NCBI GenBank assembly: GCA_020226215.1
Contig: CM035235.1
Span: 2,307,151-2,371,150, forward strand
Reading direction: 5' to 3'
Length of the DNA stretch: 64,000 nucleotides
From: Sindora glabra
Lineage: Eukaryota; Streptophyta; Magnoliopsida; Fabales; Fabaceae
The stretch's first letter is position 1; each line of letters begins with the position of its first letter. The notes under the pieces are model-generated. The model ran no database searches. It worked only from the letters and a program-made list of their open reading frames with translations, and had not been told where the DNA came from. Below, piece after piece: positions 1 to 10,961 of the stretch. Made by a program: the position numbers and the translations under genes.

Positions 1-3000
1 AATTATCATCCATATACATTTAATAGAATAGAAAATTTATAATATAAAATATCATCAATCATGATACCTTATGAAAATTCATTAATATAATTAATGAATT
101 CTAATGATTTATTATTGTTCAATCTTTATATAGAATAAATTATATTGCATCATAAAGAATTTTTTCAAATGTATTAAATAATAATATGAGCATGACTATA
201 TCGAAAAATATAAATATCTAAACTTTTTAATGAGTAATGTCTATATGTATAAACTCATGATATTCAAACTTTTGTTAAAATTTTTTTCTAATATTCTGTA
301 CAATATTCTTATGACATTGTATCATTGTATTGATATTAATAATACAATACTAGCTTTATAAATGTTTTTCGTAACAAAATTTAAAGTTAAAAAATTATAG
401 CATGCATTATATAAAAATTAGTACAAATTATGATCATTGTTAAGGTTGTTAGCCTAATGGTACTAAGTGATTATTTCATTCTAATGGTTGGTAGTTTATT
501 GCACAAGGGCATCAATTTGTGGCTAATAAAGGAGTTGAAAGGCTATTGAAATTGCTAGCACTTTTATAGGATTATAATAAAGGGTTCATCCTTTAAGTAG
601 TAGCTATAACTTAAATTGAATATTCTACAATGAATCAGTACTCCTATGGTAATGCTAAGGGAGGATAATCAACAATAGTTATCTTTGCTCTTGGTTTCTT
701 TTTTTTTTGCAAAAGAATATAGTACAAATTATGATCATATAATATAGTTACAAGAAATTTCATATAGAATGAAACATATATACTAATCAAATAGAGTTGT
801 CTTTCTTCCTTTTCAAAATTATTCCTTCTTAACTTGTTGTACTTAAAGGCTTTTAAAAAAGGGCTTTTTATGACATGATATATATGGGTGCTTTGATGAC
901 ATTCAAATATAACTTGCAAACATATACATGAGATTTTCCTCTTTTCTTTCATATTAAAATAGCTTTAGATAAACACCCTTACAATTTCAAAATAATTTTA
1001 AATAATTAAATTCAAGTATTTTGTAACCCTTATATATCTCATACATTATTTTAGTGTATCTCATGCTTAATAGTATACAATACTTCACTTTTCCATGAAT
1101 TAAATACCTAATTTTGAATTCCAAAAGCATAATAACCAATAATTGGATATAATATATGGATTTCAATCATAAAATGACCATAAAGGAAACATTTTGAAAA
1201 ACAACAATGACATCTCTTATAGAGTTAATAAATTTAGAAGTGGAAATACATTCATAGCAATAAAAAAAATCAATGGTCATTCCACTATGGGGACTTTCTT
1301 TCCTTGATCACTTAAAAGATAGAGCCAAGTGTTGTGGAAGTGAATAATGTCAATCTCAATGTAAAGAACTAAAGCTAATAGTGCACAAGTAGTGCTTATC
1401 TCTTTTGCAGAAAGAAAAATATGGCAAATGTGATGTTGGCAAAGACAGGGACTAATCATCATTAGGATTGTAACACTAGTCATTATTGTTGCTAATGTTT
1501 ATGGATAAGAAGCTTTTAAACATGAGCTTTTTGCTAATTGGTATACCTCCATGGAAGATAAAGATTAGGGTGAAGGATTTTGCATATGTATGTTTAGTGT
1601 TTTGATCACTCTCGCCATTATAAGGAAAATAATAACCAAATATCTTAATAAATTCGTTTGAAATATATGAATGAATAATAATTTAATAAAAGCTATTTTT
1701 TATGAAGTTATCATTTTGATGATGACACATTAAATATTTTTTTATAACATTAGTCTTAATTTAACACATTCACATTTAATTTTTTACTTTCATTTTCTTT
1801 TTATTTTGGTCAATCTTTAAATTTCAAATTCAAAAAACTTCATTCCTACTACTTTTTTCTTCTTAAAATTCAAAAATTAAAAGTAATATGTTCATTTTCT
1901 TTTTAAAATTTGTGATAAACATGAAATCACTTTTTTATATATTACTATTCTTTATTCAAATTTATAATTTCTAATTTCAAATCTTATTTTTTCTCCTATA
2001 TATACCATTTATTGTTGCAATTTCCTTTCCTGTCTTTATTGATTTCATCTTTTTTTATCACAAGCTAAAATCTACTACATATTATAAATATCAAACATTT
2101 TATAAATGTTAAAGTCTATAAAATAGTACAAAAAAGTTTAGAAAATAAAAAAAATGACAACTTAGATTATTTTTTTAAGAAGGCCTTTGTTTTTAATTTT
2201 ACATTAAAAGATTAAGGTTAGGATAGATAGATGTGAATTTTTTATTCAAGTAAAGTGAACTAAAGATGATTAGCACTAATTTTTTCCAAATGTATAATAT
2301 ACTATTTCTTTTCAATTGAATAGTACACCTGGTCGTAATTTGTCATGTTTTAAAATCCAACTTCAACCAAAATATTTAGTATAATATTTGGATCATTAGA
2401 GTGATCATAAGGGTCTAGCAAGAAAAATTATGTGATATGTAAACCATCTAAAAGTTTACATAGGATATTCATGAAAGTAAGAGAAAAATTAAAGCTAAAT
2501 TCTATATTTATTTTTATTTAAAAAGATTAATATGTTATTTAATTCATAAAGTAATAAGACTTTTCATTTTCATTTTCCTTCCTTCCTAATTTTTTTCAAC
2601 ATACAATTCACTTACTTTAATTTTTTTTTCTATTTTTTCAAATTACTATTCATAACTATCCAAAATCAAATTTACATTAGCAATATAATATTATAAATTA
2701 ACCAAAAATAGTTGTTACTTAAGTTTAGTTTAGATAATTAGTGTAAATAATAACAAAATCTAGTCATAATAACTAGAATAATAATTCCTAATATTAAAAA
2801 TATAATATATAATTCATTGACAGATTAATAAGTATTTGTATTTGCTAGCCCCTAAAAATAGTAACTATGTTGAAGATATGATCTAAGTTTGCTATTATTA
2901 AGATGACAGTTTAAATTTTAAACAACTTTCATGTGTTTCTTCTTGCACAAAAGAAGATACAATAACAAAATATAAAAATATATAATCACAGCCAACCACC

Positions 3001-3064
3001 CTAAATAAAGAAAAAAAAGGCATAATATCGTCATGTCAGTTATTCCTTTCTTTTTTCATCACTT
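1..3064. other. AT-rich intergenic DNA upstream of the CHX gene
   Basis: No gene is recognised here. Short open stretches on the minus strand (644-952, 1277-1483) have low-complexity composition. The first has a diverged counterpart in copy B (40959-41243) whose sequence is not protein-like, so I treat both as chance. The stretch is nonetheless collinear with copy B 40430-50857 once the copy-B insertions are removed, and so forms the shared 5' flank and promoter region of the two antiporter loci. Confidence 0.6.
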
Positions 3065-3070
3065 TATAAA
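3065..3070 (+). promoter_or_regulatory. Candidate TATA box of the CHX gene
   Basis: TATAAA followed by GGCCTAATT lies 115 bases before the ATG at 3185. It would place transcription start near 3095 with a leader of about 90 bases. The same hexamer and following bases persist in copy B at 50858-50863, although the gene there is dead. The assignment rests on position and conservation only; no transcript evidence is available. Confidence 0.5.
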
Positions 3071-3184
3071 GGCCTAATTGCTAGAAAATGAAAATAAGAA
3101 CATATTAAGAAGAAAGAAAGCAATATTCAAAAGGTCTTATAAAGAGTTTAAATTATTTCTTTATATAAAAAAAAGTAATTAGCT

Positions 3185-6100
3185 ATGACTTCAACTAAAT
3201 CAGCGGGATGGACCGGTGGTCAAGCATGCTATGAGTTAATATCAAATAATCCTAATGAAATATGGCAAGCTGATAATGTTCACATAACACATCTTCCTAT
3301 TATGGCTACCCAAATTATTTATGTTGTCTTTGCAACTCGATTTTTTTACTATCTCCTCAAGCCAATCAATCTACCTCGCATTATTGCTGAGATAATGGTA
3401 AGTGCATTTTCATATGTCTTTAGTGAATTACATGTATAAATCGTAAATGAGTATGTGAATTCATTATTGTTTATCAATGATAGATAAAGTTTCTCATTAA
3501 GAAATTATCTAATTATCTGACTTTTAACATTTCTTTTTTATCAAGAAATTGAAGGTTTTATCTTAGTAATTTTATTTTTTTTGGATGATTATTGATCATT
3601 ATCTATCTCATAAGCATGATTATGTCTAAGAGGATGTCTCTAAATGATAAAAACCATTCTTGATCCTTATTTTAAAAACTTAAGCTTTTGGAATAATCTA
3701 ATTTGACACTTAACTTGGTTTTAACAAATTTGATCAAGATATCATAAGTTCAAACCTTGACAATCCATTTTGAAAAAAAATTATACACTTTGATTATTAT
3801 TTTTTTAATATTGTCCATCACATTAGCTTAAAAAACTTTGTTTAAAGAGCATATTAAGCAATAAAAATCATTAATGATCCTTTATTAAAAAACACTTAAG
3901 CTTTTGGGATTATCTAAAATTTTTCTTGATTATTGTTCAATTATTCTCTTTATTCTAACTATAATGGAATTTGAAAATTTTTTTTATGTAGGCTGGTTTT
4001 ACATTAAGTGCAGCATTATTAGGAAGCAGTGGATTTTTTAAAATAATATACCCAGTTAGTGGAGTTTTGAGTATTGAAACCCTAGCACATATGGGTATTG
4101 TTTACAATGTCTTCCTTTGTGGATTGGAGATGAATTTGGATGCCATCTTAAAAGCAAGAAAAAAGGTCACTATCATTGCTCTTTCAGGAGTCATGATTCC
4201 AATAATGTTGGGTTCTGCCATATTCATTTTATATCATAAGTTCTATGTTAGAGATGTTCCGAACATGGTGGAGGATTTTACATTAAAAGCTTTTTTATCT
4301 TGGAATCTATCACTTTCTGTGACAGGTTTTCCAGTTCTTGCTCGCTTACTTGCTGATATGAAGCTTCTATATACAGGATTAGGACAAGCAGCTTTAACAT
4401 CAGCGATGATTATTGATTTTTATAATTGGATTTTGTTCATATTGTTAATGCCATTTGCCATTCACAATGAAAGAGTTGCTACCCCTATGTTGAGTACTCT
4501 ACTATTCATCATTTTTTGCTTCTTTGTGTTACGTCCTCTACTTTTGCATTTGATTAAGCAGAAAATTGATGAAGATTCATGGGACAATCACCAATTACTT
4601 TATGTTATAATTGGTGTATTCATGTGCGCATTCATCACAGATTTACTTGGAACACATTCCATTGTGGGGGCTTTTGTGTTTGGATTAATTTTACCTCATG
4701 GGAGATTTGCTGACATGATGATAGAAAAGTCAGACGATTTTGTATCTGGGTTATTATCACCACTTTTCTTTGCTGGTACGGGAATGAGGCTTAATTTAGT
4801 GATCATTGCTAGCCAAAAGCATTGGCCTATTATGTTATTGGTCATACTACTACTTTGTCTTTCAAAGGTTTTAAGTACTATTTTAGTAACCTGGTTCTTT
4901 AATATGTCAACTAAAGATGGTATAGGTCTTGGATTACTCTTGAACACCAAAGGGGTCTTGGCAATGATAATGTTGAACATTGCTTGGGACAAAAAGGTAT
5001 TTGATTTAATATTTGTCAAATTATTCTTTCATTAAGAAGAAAAAAAGCTAGCAAATGATATTATTAGAGTGAAACTAGCCTTATATGTCTGGAAGTATGG
5101 ATATCTAAAGCTAAAATACAATTTTAGAATTAAAATTATTATGCCAATTTCATTCCAATGGGCACTCTATTTGGAATTGAAACAATCTAGCAAGGCTAAT
5201 TTCACTCTAATTAAGTCAAGTATGTAGTTATATAGGACTTGTAAATAAAAAAAGGTGACTGTGGCTATTGTAAACCTATATCAATTGCATTTGGTAGCTT
5301 TATTATTTTACTAAATAGTTTAAAATTTATTTTTGCAGATGTTAAATCGTGTATCTGTTTCAATTATGGTGAGTGCTATTGTGATAATGACTGTGGCTGT
5401 GTCTCCTATCATTAACTTCTTATATAAGCCAAGAAAACAATTTGAGCAATATAAATTAAAGACTATTCAAAATCTAAGAATAGATGCTGAGCTCCGAGTT
5501 CTAGTTTGTGTTCACAATGCTCGCCAAGCTATTGACATGATCAATATACTTGAAGTCTTTAATGCCACAAGAGTTTCTCCTTTACAAATCTTTGCTCTTC
5601 ACTTAGTTGAACTCACTGGACGTGCCACAACCCTTTTGGCTGGCCAAATGGAACAGTTTAGCAAGCAAAGTGGACAAATTCTCACTAAAACACAAGCAGA
5701 GTTAGAGAGTATTAACAATGCATTTAACATGTTCAAAGAAGGGAATGATATTATTAGAGTGGATATTATGTCTGCGATTTCATCTTATGGAAGCATTCAT
5801 GAGGACATTTATAATTTATCAAAAGAAAGACGGACAACCTTAATTCTTCTTCCTTTCCACAAACAATTGGGTGCAGAAGGTTCTCTAGAAGTAATAAATA
5901 CAACATTCAAAGATATTAATCAAAACGTCATGCAAGATACACCTTGCTCTATAGGAATATTCATGGATCGAGGTTTAGGATCCTTAACAAAAGCTAACCT
6001 GCGAATTGTCATGATTTTCATTAGTGGGCCTGATGACCGAGAAGCCTTATCTATTGCTTGGCGGATGAGTGGTCATCTTAAAGCTCAAATTTGTGTTATT

Positions 6101-6595
6101 CGACTCCTTTTACTTGATGAAGCTGCAGAAGTGGACACGTTAGCACACATTGAGGCTCGTGGTGTATTATCTGCAGTAATAGATAATGAGAAACAAAAAG
6201 AGTTGGATGATAAGTATGTAAATTCCTTCAGGCTTAAGGCAATGAGTAACAAGGATTCTATAACTTACATGGAAAAGGAAATTCATAATAGTGATGATAT
6301 TACTTCAGTGCTTCAAGCTATAGACCAATGCAATAATGATTTATACATTGTTGGGCAGGGAAAGAATAGGAATTATATGGTGTTGTCACAGTTGTTAGAA
6401 TGGAGTGATTGTCCAGAACTTGGTCCCATAGGGGATATGATTGCTTCAGATAGTTTTGGTTCAAACTCTTCATTACTTGTTGTGCAACAATATAGTTCTA
6501 CGGGGATGAATTTTGGGCCTAACACTCAATACCCTAATAATGTCAATACAAAAGAAGACGATGGATTCAAAACACTGCTTGTGAAGATTGAATAA
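3185..6595 (+). CDS. Cation/H+ antiporter, CHX family (CPA2), three exons, 824 aa
   Basis: Proposed CDS: join(3185..3397, 3992..4996, 5339..6595). The introns (594 and 342 bases) are GT..AG and both junctions are phase 0. Seen in the protein: a soluble N-terminus with the CHX-like stretch NEIWQADN, a first membrane segment at about 38-59, PRIIAEI at 64-70, and an exchanger domain reaching about residue 435. That domain contains SVTGFPVLARLLAD (180-193), Asp213, the block HSIVGAFVFGLILP starting at 293, and NTKG (389-392). The cytosolic C-terminus shows LRVLVCVH (458-465), ELTGRA (497-502) and GPDDREALSIAWRM (636-649), all typical of CHX proteins. The length matches the usual 770-850 residues and there are no internal stops. 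From family knowledge, CHX proteins are membrane K+(Na+)/H+ exchangers, often in endomembranes or pollen. Which CHX clade this is, and its transport activity, is not known. Asn of the usual Asn-Asp pair is Ile212 here. The ATG is the first in frame and aligns with the family N-terminus. Confidence 0.93.
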
Positions 6596-7199
6596 TGTAT
6601 AACTTCTATTGTTATTAATTATTGACCAATTGCCTTACACATGAATTTGTGAATGATATTGGCAAGAAGGAGATTACATAGCCTTAATTTTTGTCTAGGA
6701 GGATAGATTTAACTTAAAACTTGCTAAGATTAAAATTTATATGACAAATTGGAATATGCAAGTAGTAAAATTTTCTATTCGATAACATTTATTAATAATG
6801 TATATATGTGCATAAGAAATGTAGTTATATAGGTTAACTTGTATTCTTTGATTTTGCTTGTTCCTCTAACATAAGAATATAATAACATCTTGACTTAGTT
6901 TCAAATTCTAAATGTATTGCCTTTATATATTCACCTTTTAAGGTAATATCTGAGTTTAAATCTTAATTAAGTAAATCTTTAATGAAATTACTAGTGTGAA
7001 CTCTTATAATGTTGACATATGTGCATCTAATTGTATTAGATATTAACTAAAATTCATTCGTTTTACTTTGGACATGCATAATAAAACTTACATATGAAGG
7101 GTTCATATTTACAACATCTATATAAAATGAGGAAACTTATATACAATAATAAACTAGTTTTAAATGAATGAATTTTATGAACAATAAACATATAATTCT
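6596..7199. other. 3' flank of the CHX gene, no further gene seen
   Basis: This AT-rich DNA follows the stop codon and is collinear with copy B 54028-54632. It presumably holds the 3' UTR, but I cannot assign a polyadenylation site from sequence alone. No other coding or structured feature is visible. Confidence 0.5.
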
Positions 7200-7215
7200 T
7201 ATAGGTTAGTCTCAC

Positions 7216-7383
7216 TTAAAAAAAGGGCATGTCCATTCCACGAGGCTCCCACCTAATTGGGTTTAAGGAGGGTTAATGTATGTTGCCTTACCTCTATAAC
7301 TAGAGAAGCTATTTCCAAGATTTAAATTTGTAACTTTTAGGTTACAAGGTAGCAGCCTTATTGTTATACCAACGCTCACCCTC
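7216..7383 (-). mobile_element. Au-type SINE with 16-bp target-site duplication
   Basis: Read on the minus strand from 7383, the element starts GAGGGTGAGCGTTGGTATAA (tRNA-like head, box A region). It continues through CCTTGTAACCT and a degenerate box B, then GGAAATAGCTTC, then CCTCC and GGGAGCCTCGTG, and ends in a T run near 7218-7224. These are landmarks of the angiosperm Au SINE family, and the length of about 168 bp fits. It is flanked by TATAGGTTAGTCTCAC (7200-7215) and TATAAGTTAGTCTCAC (7384-7399), a 15/16 match. Copy B has a single unoccupied site near 54625-54640. The element is decayed at many CpG-derived positions. Confidence 0.9.
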
Positions 7384-7399
7384 TATAAGTTAGTCTCAC

Positions 7400-7817
7400 C
7401 TAATTATAGAATATGTTATCATTAGGAACTTAATATTATATTCAAATAAAGAATATGTTAAAGGCTTCATATAATATATGAGCAGCTATACCTAAATTTT
7501 TCTTTTTAAAACTTTTTAATTGCTTACTGAAGTTATTTATTAAAATTAGAATTTTTAGTGTTTGTATTGGCATTAAAGTTAGAATGGAACCATTCACAAA
7601 ATTTTTTTAGCAAAATAAAAAGTTAAACTTCAATTTTAGGTCCAAAGGTTAAAGCATGCATTCACAATGACAAACTAATAATTTCAATTAAATGAAATAA
7701 TTTTCATATGTAGTTTGAGAAATCTATTTAAAACTTTCAATTTTTTTATTTCTCATTTATGTTTGTTTAATTTAGTTACTAACATTATAACATTTTTTAC
7801 CTACAATAATGCTAAAT
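7400..7817. other. Intergenic AT-rich DNA, shared with copy B
   Basis: Nothing gene-like is seen. The stretch aligns by eye with about 54640-55077 in copy B. Confidence 0.5.
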
Positions 7818-8410
7818 TTGGCAATGGTTAAAACACTATTACCTAGAACTACAACAAGCAATGATTTTAAGAATGTTGCCTTTTCCTTTTAATTTAGGCA
7901 ATGATAAAAATTTGTTACCTTTTATTAGTGACCAATGCAGAATTTGGCAATGGCTAAAAAATCGTTGCCTCAAACTATAATAGGAAACAATTATAGGAAT
8001 ATCATCTTTTTCTTTTAATTTAGGCAACGCTAAAACACCATTGATTAAAAAATTATTGCCTAAAGCTCAAAGAGATAATGATTTGATTTTAAGATTATTA
8101 TCTTTTTTTTATGCAACGCTAAAAAAGTGTCACCTTTTTATTTTTACATTACATTTAAAAATCCTTGCTAAAACTCAAATAGGCAACAAGTTTAAGAGTG
8201 TTATCTTTTTTTTGAAAAAATTAGAAAATGTTAAAACTATTGCTTTTTATTTTTAAACATTTAAAAATTGTTGCCTTTTATTTTAAGGCAATATTTAAAA
8301 ATTGTTGCCTAATGTTGAATAAACAAAATTTGAAATGACTATTGGTAAATAAATTATTGCCTAATATAAAATAAGCAATATTGAACAACTATTGCCAAAA
8401 TTATTACCTA
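7818..8410. repeat. Tract of short GTTGCC/GGCAA sub-repeats
   Basis: The motifs GTTGCC, TTGCCT and their complements GGCAAC or GGCAAT recur every 30-60 bases in both orientations. They are joined by poly-T/A spacers and by phrases such as ATTGTTGCC and GGCAATGG. Dense short repeats in both orientations are typical of subterminal regions of CACTA transposons and some MITEs, but I see no clean CACTA ends or target duplication. Copy B carries the same tract (55078-55750), so it predates the duplication. Short open stretches inside (7839-8027, 8041-8256) are repeat translations, not genes. Confidence 0.55.
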
Positions 8411-9559
8411 ATCATTTTATATAAATTTTTTTATTTCTCAAAAATTTTTCTTATACCAAATAAAATTATATTTTATAAAGGTAAGATTTAACTTTATTTT
8501 TAAAAAATTATTTTTTAAATAATACTAATGCATATAGATATGGATCACTTTCTATTTACTTCACACTAAAAACGAGAGAAAAGAAAGTTAAGAATTAACA
8601 TATGAAAATTGATTATTACAATAATTAATTATAATTAGTTTTAAAATAATTTATTATGCATAATTTATTTTATATTTGATAATATTGATTAATAATTAAC
8701 TATATATAATATATTTTTATTTAAATGATATGCAAAATAATAATTTTTTATGTCAAATTACTAAAAAGAATAATAAAATAATTTTTTTAAATTTGAAATT
8801 TTGATTTTATTAATTCAAAAAAATGTAAATTTTTATTTTTTAGATAATTTTAAAAAATTAAATAATTAAAATTTTTCAAATTTTTTAAATCTTTCTAAAA
8901 TTGGGAAGGAATTTAAAAAATATAAGGTTATGGAAAATAATTTTATTAATTAAAAATTAATTTTTAATTTTTTTTAAATGATGGAGAGAGAAAGAGAGGG
9001 GAAAAAGAGAGTTAGGTTTCTTTGCTTGATTTTTTCCTTATTTTTTCATAGATAAGTACATCAAAGAGTAAAAAATTACGCTATTCTCTTTTTCTTCACA
9101 TCGCTATGTCGTTGCAATTGAACTCCTCCACACTATATTTATGTAGTGCTAGTGCCTTATTTTTACCCTAACCCTCTTTTGCTATACCTCAATGCTATTG
9201 GTTATGCCATCAAAAAGGGCCATGGTAATGGGCCATCTTTTGCTTTCTTTGCCATCTCTTTAGCCTCAAAGCTAAACCCTACTTCTTTTAATTTATTTTA
9301 AATAGAATTTGTTTAGAATATAGACTATCCAGTTATGTTTAGGATGCAAAGTTTTTGGAAAATATGGGTTTTAGCTTATGGATTTATGCTTATTTATGTC
9401 AATAGATATTGAATCAAGTTGGACACACCAATATTTAGAAGTTTCCAACATTTTTTGTTCATTTTCAATTTTTTTTGCATTTTCAATATTTTTATGTATT
9501 TTCCATTATAGCATATGAAATTTATGAACCTTAAAAACTCGAACAAGTCATTTAAGCCA
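8411..9559. other. AT-rich intergenic DNA, then CT-rich tract
   Basis: Long A/T homopolymer-like DNA runs to about 8970, followed by a GA-rich run (8983-9012) and a CT-rich stretch to about 9300. No gene is recognised. Near 9207-9220 (ATCAAAAAGGGCCAT) lies the empty-site equivalent of the MULE insertion found in copy B at 56541-60926. Confidence 0.5.
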
Positions 9560-10961
9560 ATGCAGTAGCCTAGTGGTTGTCTTAAGCTAGTTAGACTTTG
9601 GGTGTTACATATGGTATTCAAGCAGCCATCACACATATACTTCAGCTAGTATAGATCTCAGGTTATAGAATTTGATGGGTCTAATAAGGACGTTAGGTCA
9701 TATAAGTGAGGGAAATTGTAAAGCCTCACATATCTTAGATTTGAGACTAAAGTGTGAAATATAATGCAACAAGTTTGACTACTTAGGTAACTTATATTAT
9801 TCTTTTAGGCTAATAGATCATGCCTAACTGTTATCTTAGGCCAATAAAACTTTAAGTGTTATAAAGATTGTAATGGCCCTCATTTATTAAATTTGAGATT
9901 TAAGTGTAGTATATGAGGCACTAAGTTTGACTACTTAGACAAACCCAAGTTAGTCTTTTAGGCTAATAGATTTGGCCTAGCCATTATTTTAAGCTAATCA
10001 AGCTTGGATTGTTATAAATGATATCAAAGTACTTGCTAACCATATACTTCAACTAGTGTAGATCTTGGGCCATGTGATTTAATAGGTCTAACAAGGGCAT
10101 TTAAGTAGGGAAGATTATGAAGCCTTATATCAAATATATTTGATATTTGAGTATAGTTTATAAGGCATCAAGCTTTTCTACTTCGATAACTTAGACTAGT
10201 CTTTTAGGCCAATAAATTAGGCCCCACTGTTATCTTAAGCTAATTAAGCTTGAGGCATGATGAATGGTATTAGAGTATTTGTTAGCCTTGTACTTTGGCT
10301 AGTGTAAATCCTAGACTATAAGATTTGTTTAGGCCTAACAAACATATTAGGCCATTTGAGTAGAGGTAATTGTAAAGCCCTATATTGGTTAGATTTAAGT
10401 TTGGTTTATAAGGCACCAAGTTTAAATACTTTAATAACAAAGGCTAGTCTTTTAGGTTAGTAGACCAAACGTAGCGATTATCTTGGGCTAGTCAAGCTTC
10501 AAGCATGAACCTTTGACTTAAATGGCATTCAAGGCTTCTTAAAGGCTTTGTGCCTTTGTATGCATTCGAGATTTGGTTCTTGGCTCTTGCATGTATGCAT
10601 TAATGATTAAATCACTCCTATTATCATCAAAAAATAATGCTCATATGAGCATACACTTTATTATAAATCCCTATATTAGTTAGATTTGATAAGTGTGTTT
10701 ATAAGGAACTAAGTTTGACTACTTAAATAACCTAAACTAGTCTTTTTGGCTAATGTTGTAGGCTTAGCAATTATTTTAGGCCAATCAAGCTTAGGATGTT
10801 ACAAATGGTATCAAAACACTTGCCAGTTATATAATTTAGCTAGTGTAGATCTTAGACTACGAGATTTGATGACCCTAATAAGGACATTAAGCTATTTAAG
10901 TGTGGGAGATTATAAAGCCTTAAATCTATTAGATTTGAGACTTAAGTGTAATATATAAGAT
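9560..10961 (+). repeat. Tandem TRIM array, copy A (about 7 LTR copies)
   Basis: LTRs of about 140-150 bp start TGTAAAGCC or decayed forms and end GGTGTTACA or decayed forms. They alternate with internal segments of about 100-110 bp that begin AATGGTATCAAAGCA-like (a tRNA-iMet PBS) and end in a purine tract GTGGGGGAGAT-like (PPT). Approximate LTRs: end of one at 9609; 9717-9863; 9869-10016; 10116-10260; 10371-10508; 10662-10803; 10911 to the break at 10961. Internal segments: 9610-9716, 10017-10115, 10261-10370, 10804-10910. The segment 10509-10661 is different and longer. Between the second and third LTR only a PPT remnant (AAGAT) remains. The arrangement LTR-internal-LTR-internal with shared LTRs is that of tandem terminal-repeat retrotransposons in miniature. 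No coding capacity is present. Confidence 0.8.

Larger units (their letters stand above)
1..10961. repeat. Segmental duplication, copy A (intact CHX copy)
   Basis: This block can be followed, with gaps, along 40430-62673 in the same orientation. The order is shared: AT-rich upstream DNA, CHX locus, GTTGCC-motif tract, CT/GA-rich tract, TRIM array. The first bases already match copy B near 40430, so the left edge lies outside the window. The right edge is cut inside a TRIM LTR, where a Ty3/gypsy LTR starts at 10962. By eye identity is about 80-90 percent depending on segment; no alignment was run. Three insertions in B are missing here (near 1560, 2690 and 9210), and one SINE here is missing in B. 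Confidence 0.88.

Noticed and set aside
644..952. Minus-strand open stretch with a diverged counterpart in copy B (40959-41243)
   Set aside because: The shared part is the duplicated DNA. The translations diverge into lysine- and Arg-Glu-rich low-complexity runs (the B copy spans a CTTTCT microsatellite), and no family or codon conservation is visible.
3065..3200. Possible upstream open reading frames in the CHX leader
   Set aside because: The leader region before 3185 has several in-frame stops and its transcription start is unknown.
4696..5019. Minus-strand open stretch of 107 codons
   Set aside because: It is the shadow of CHX exon 2 on the other strand.
9394..9636. Minus-strand open stretch near the TRIM array
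   Set aside because: Ends inside the TRIM repeats and is not conserved in copy B.
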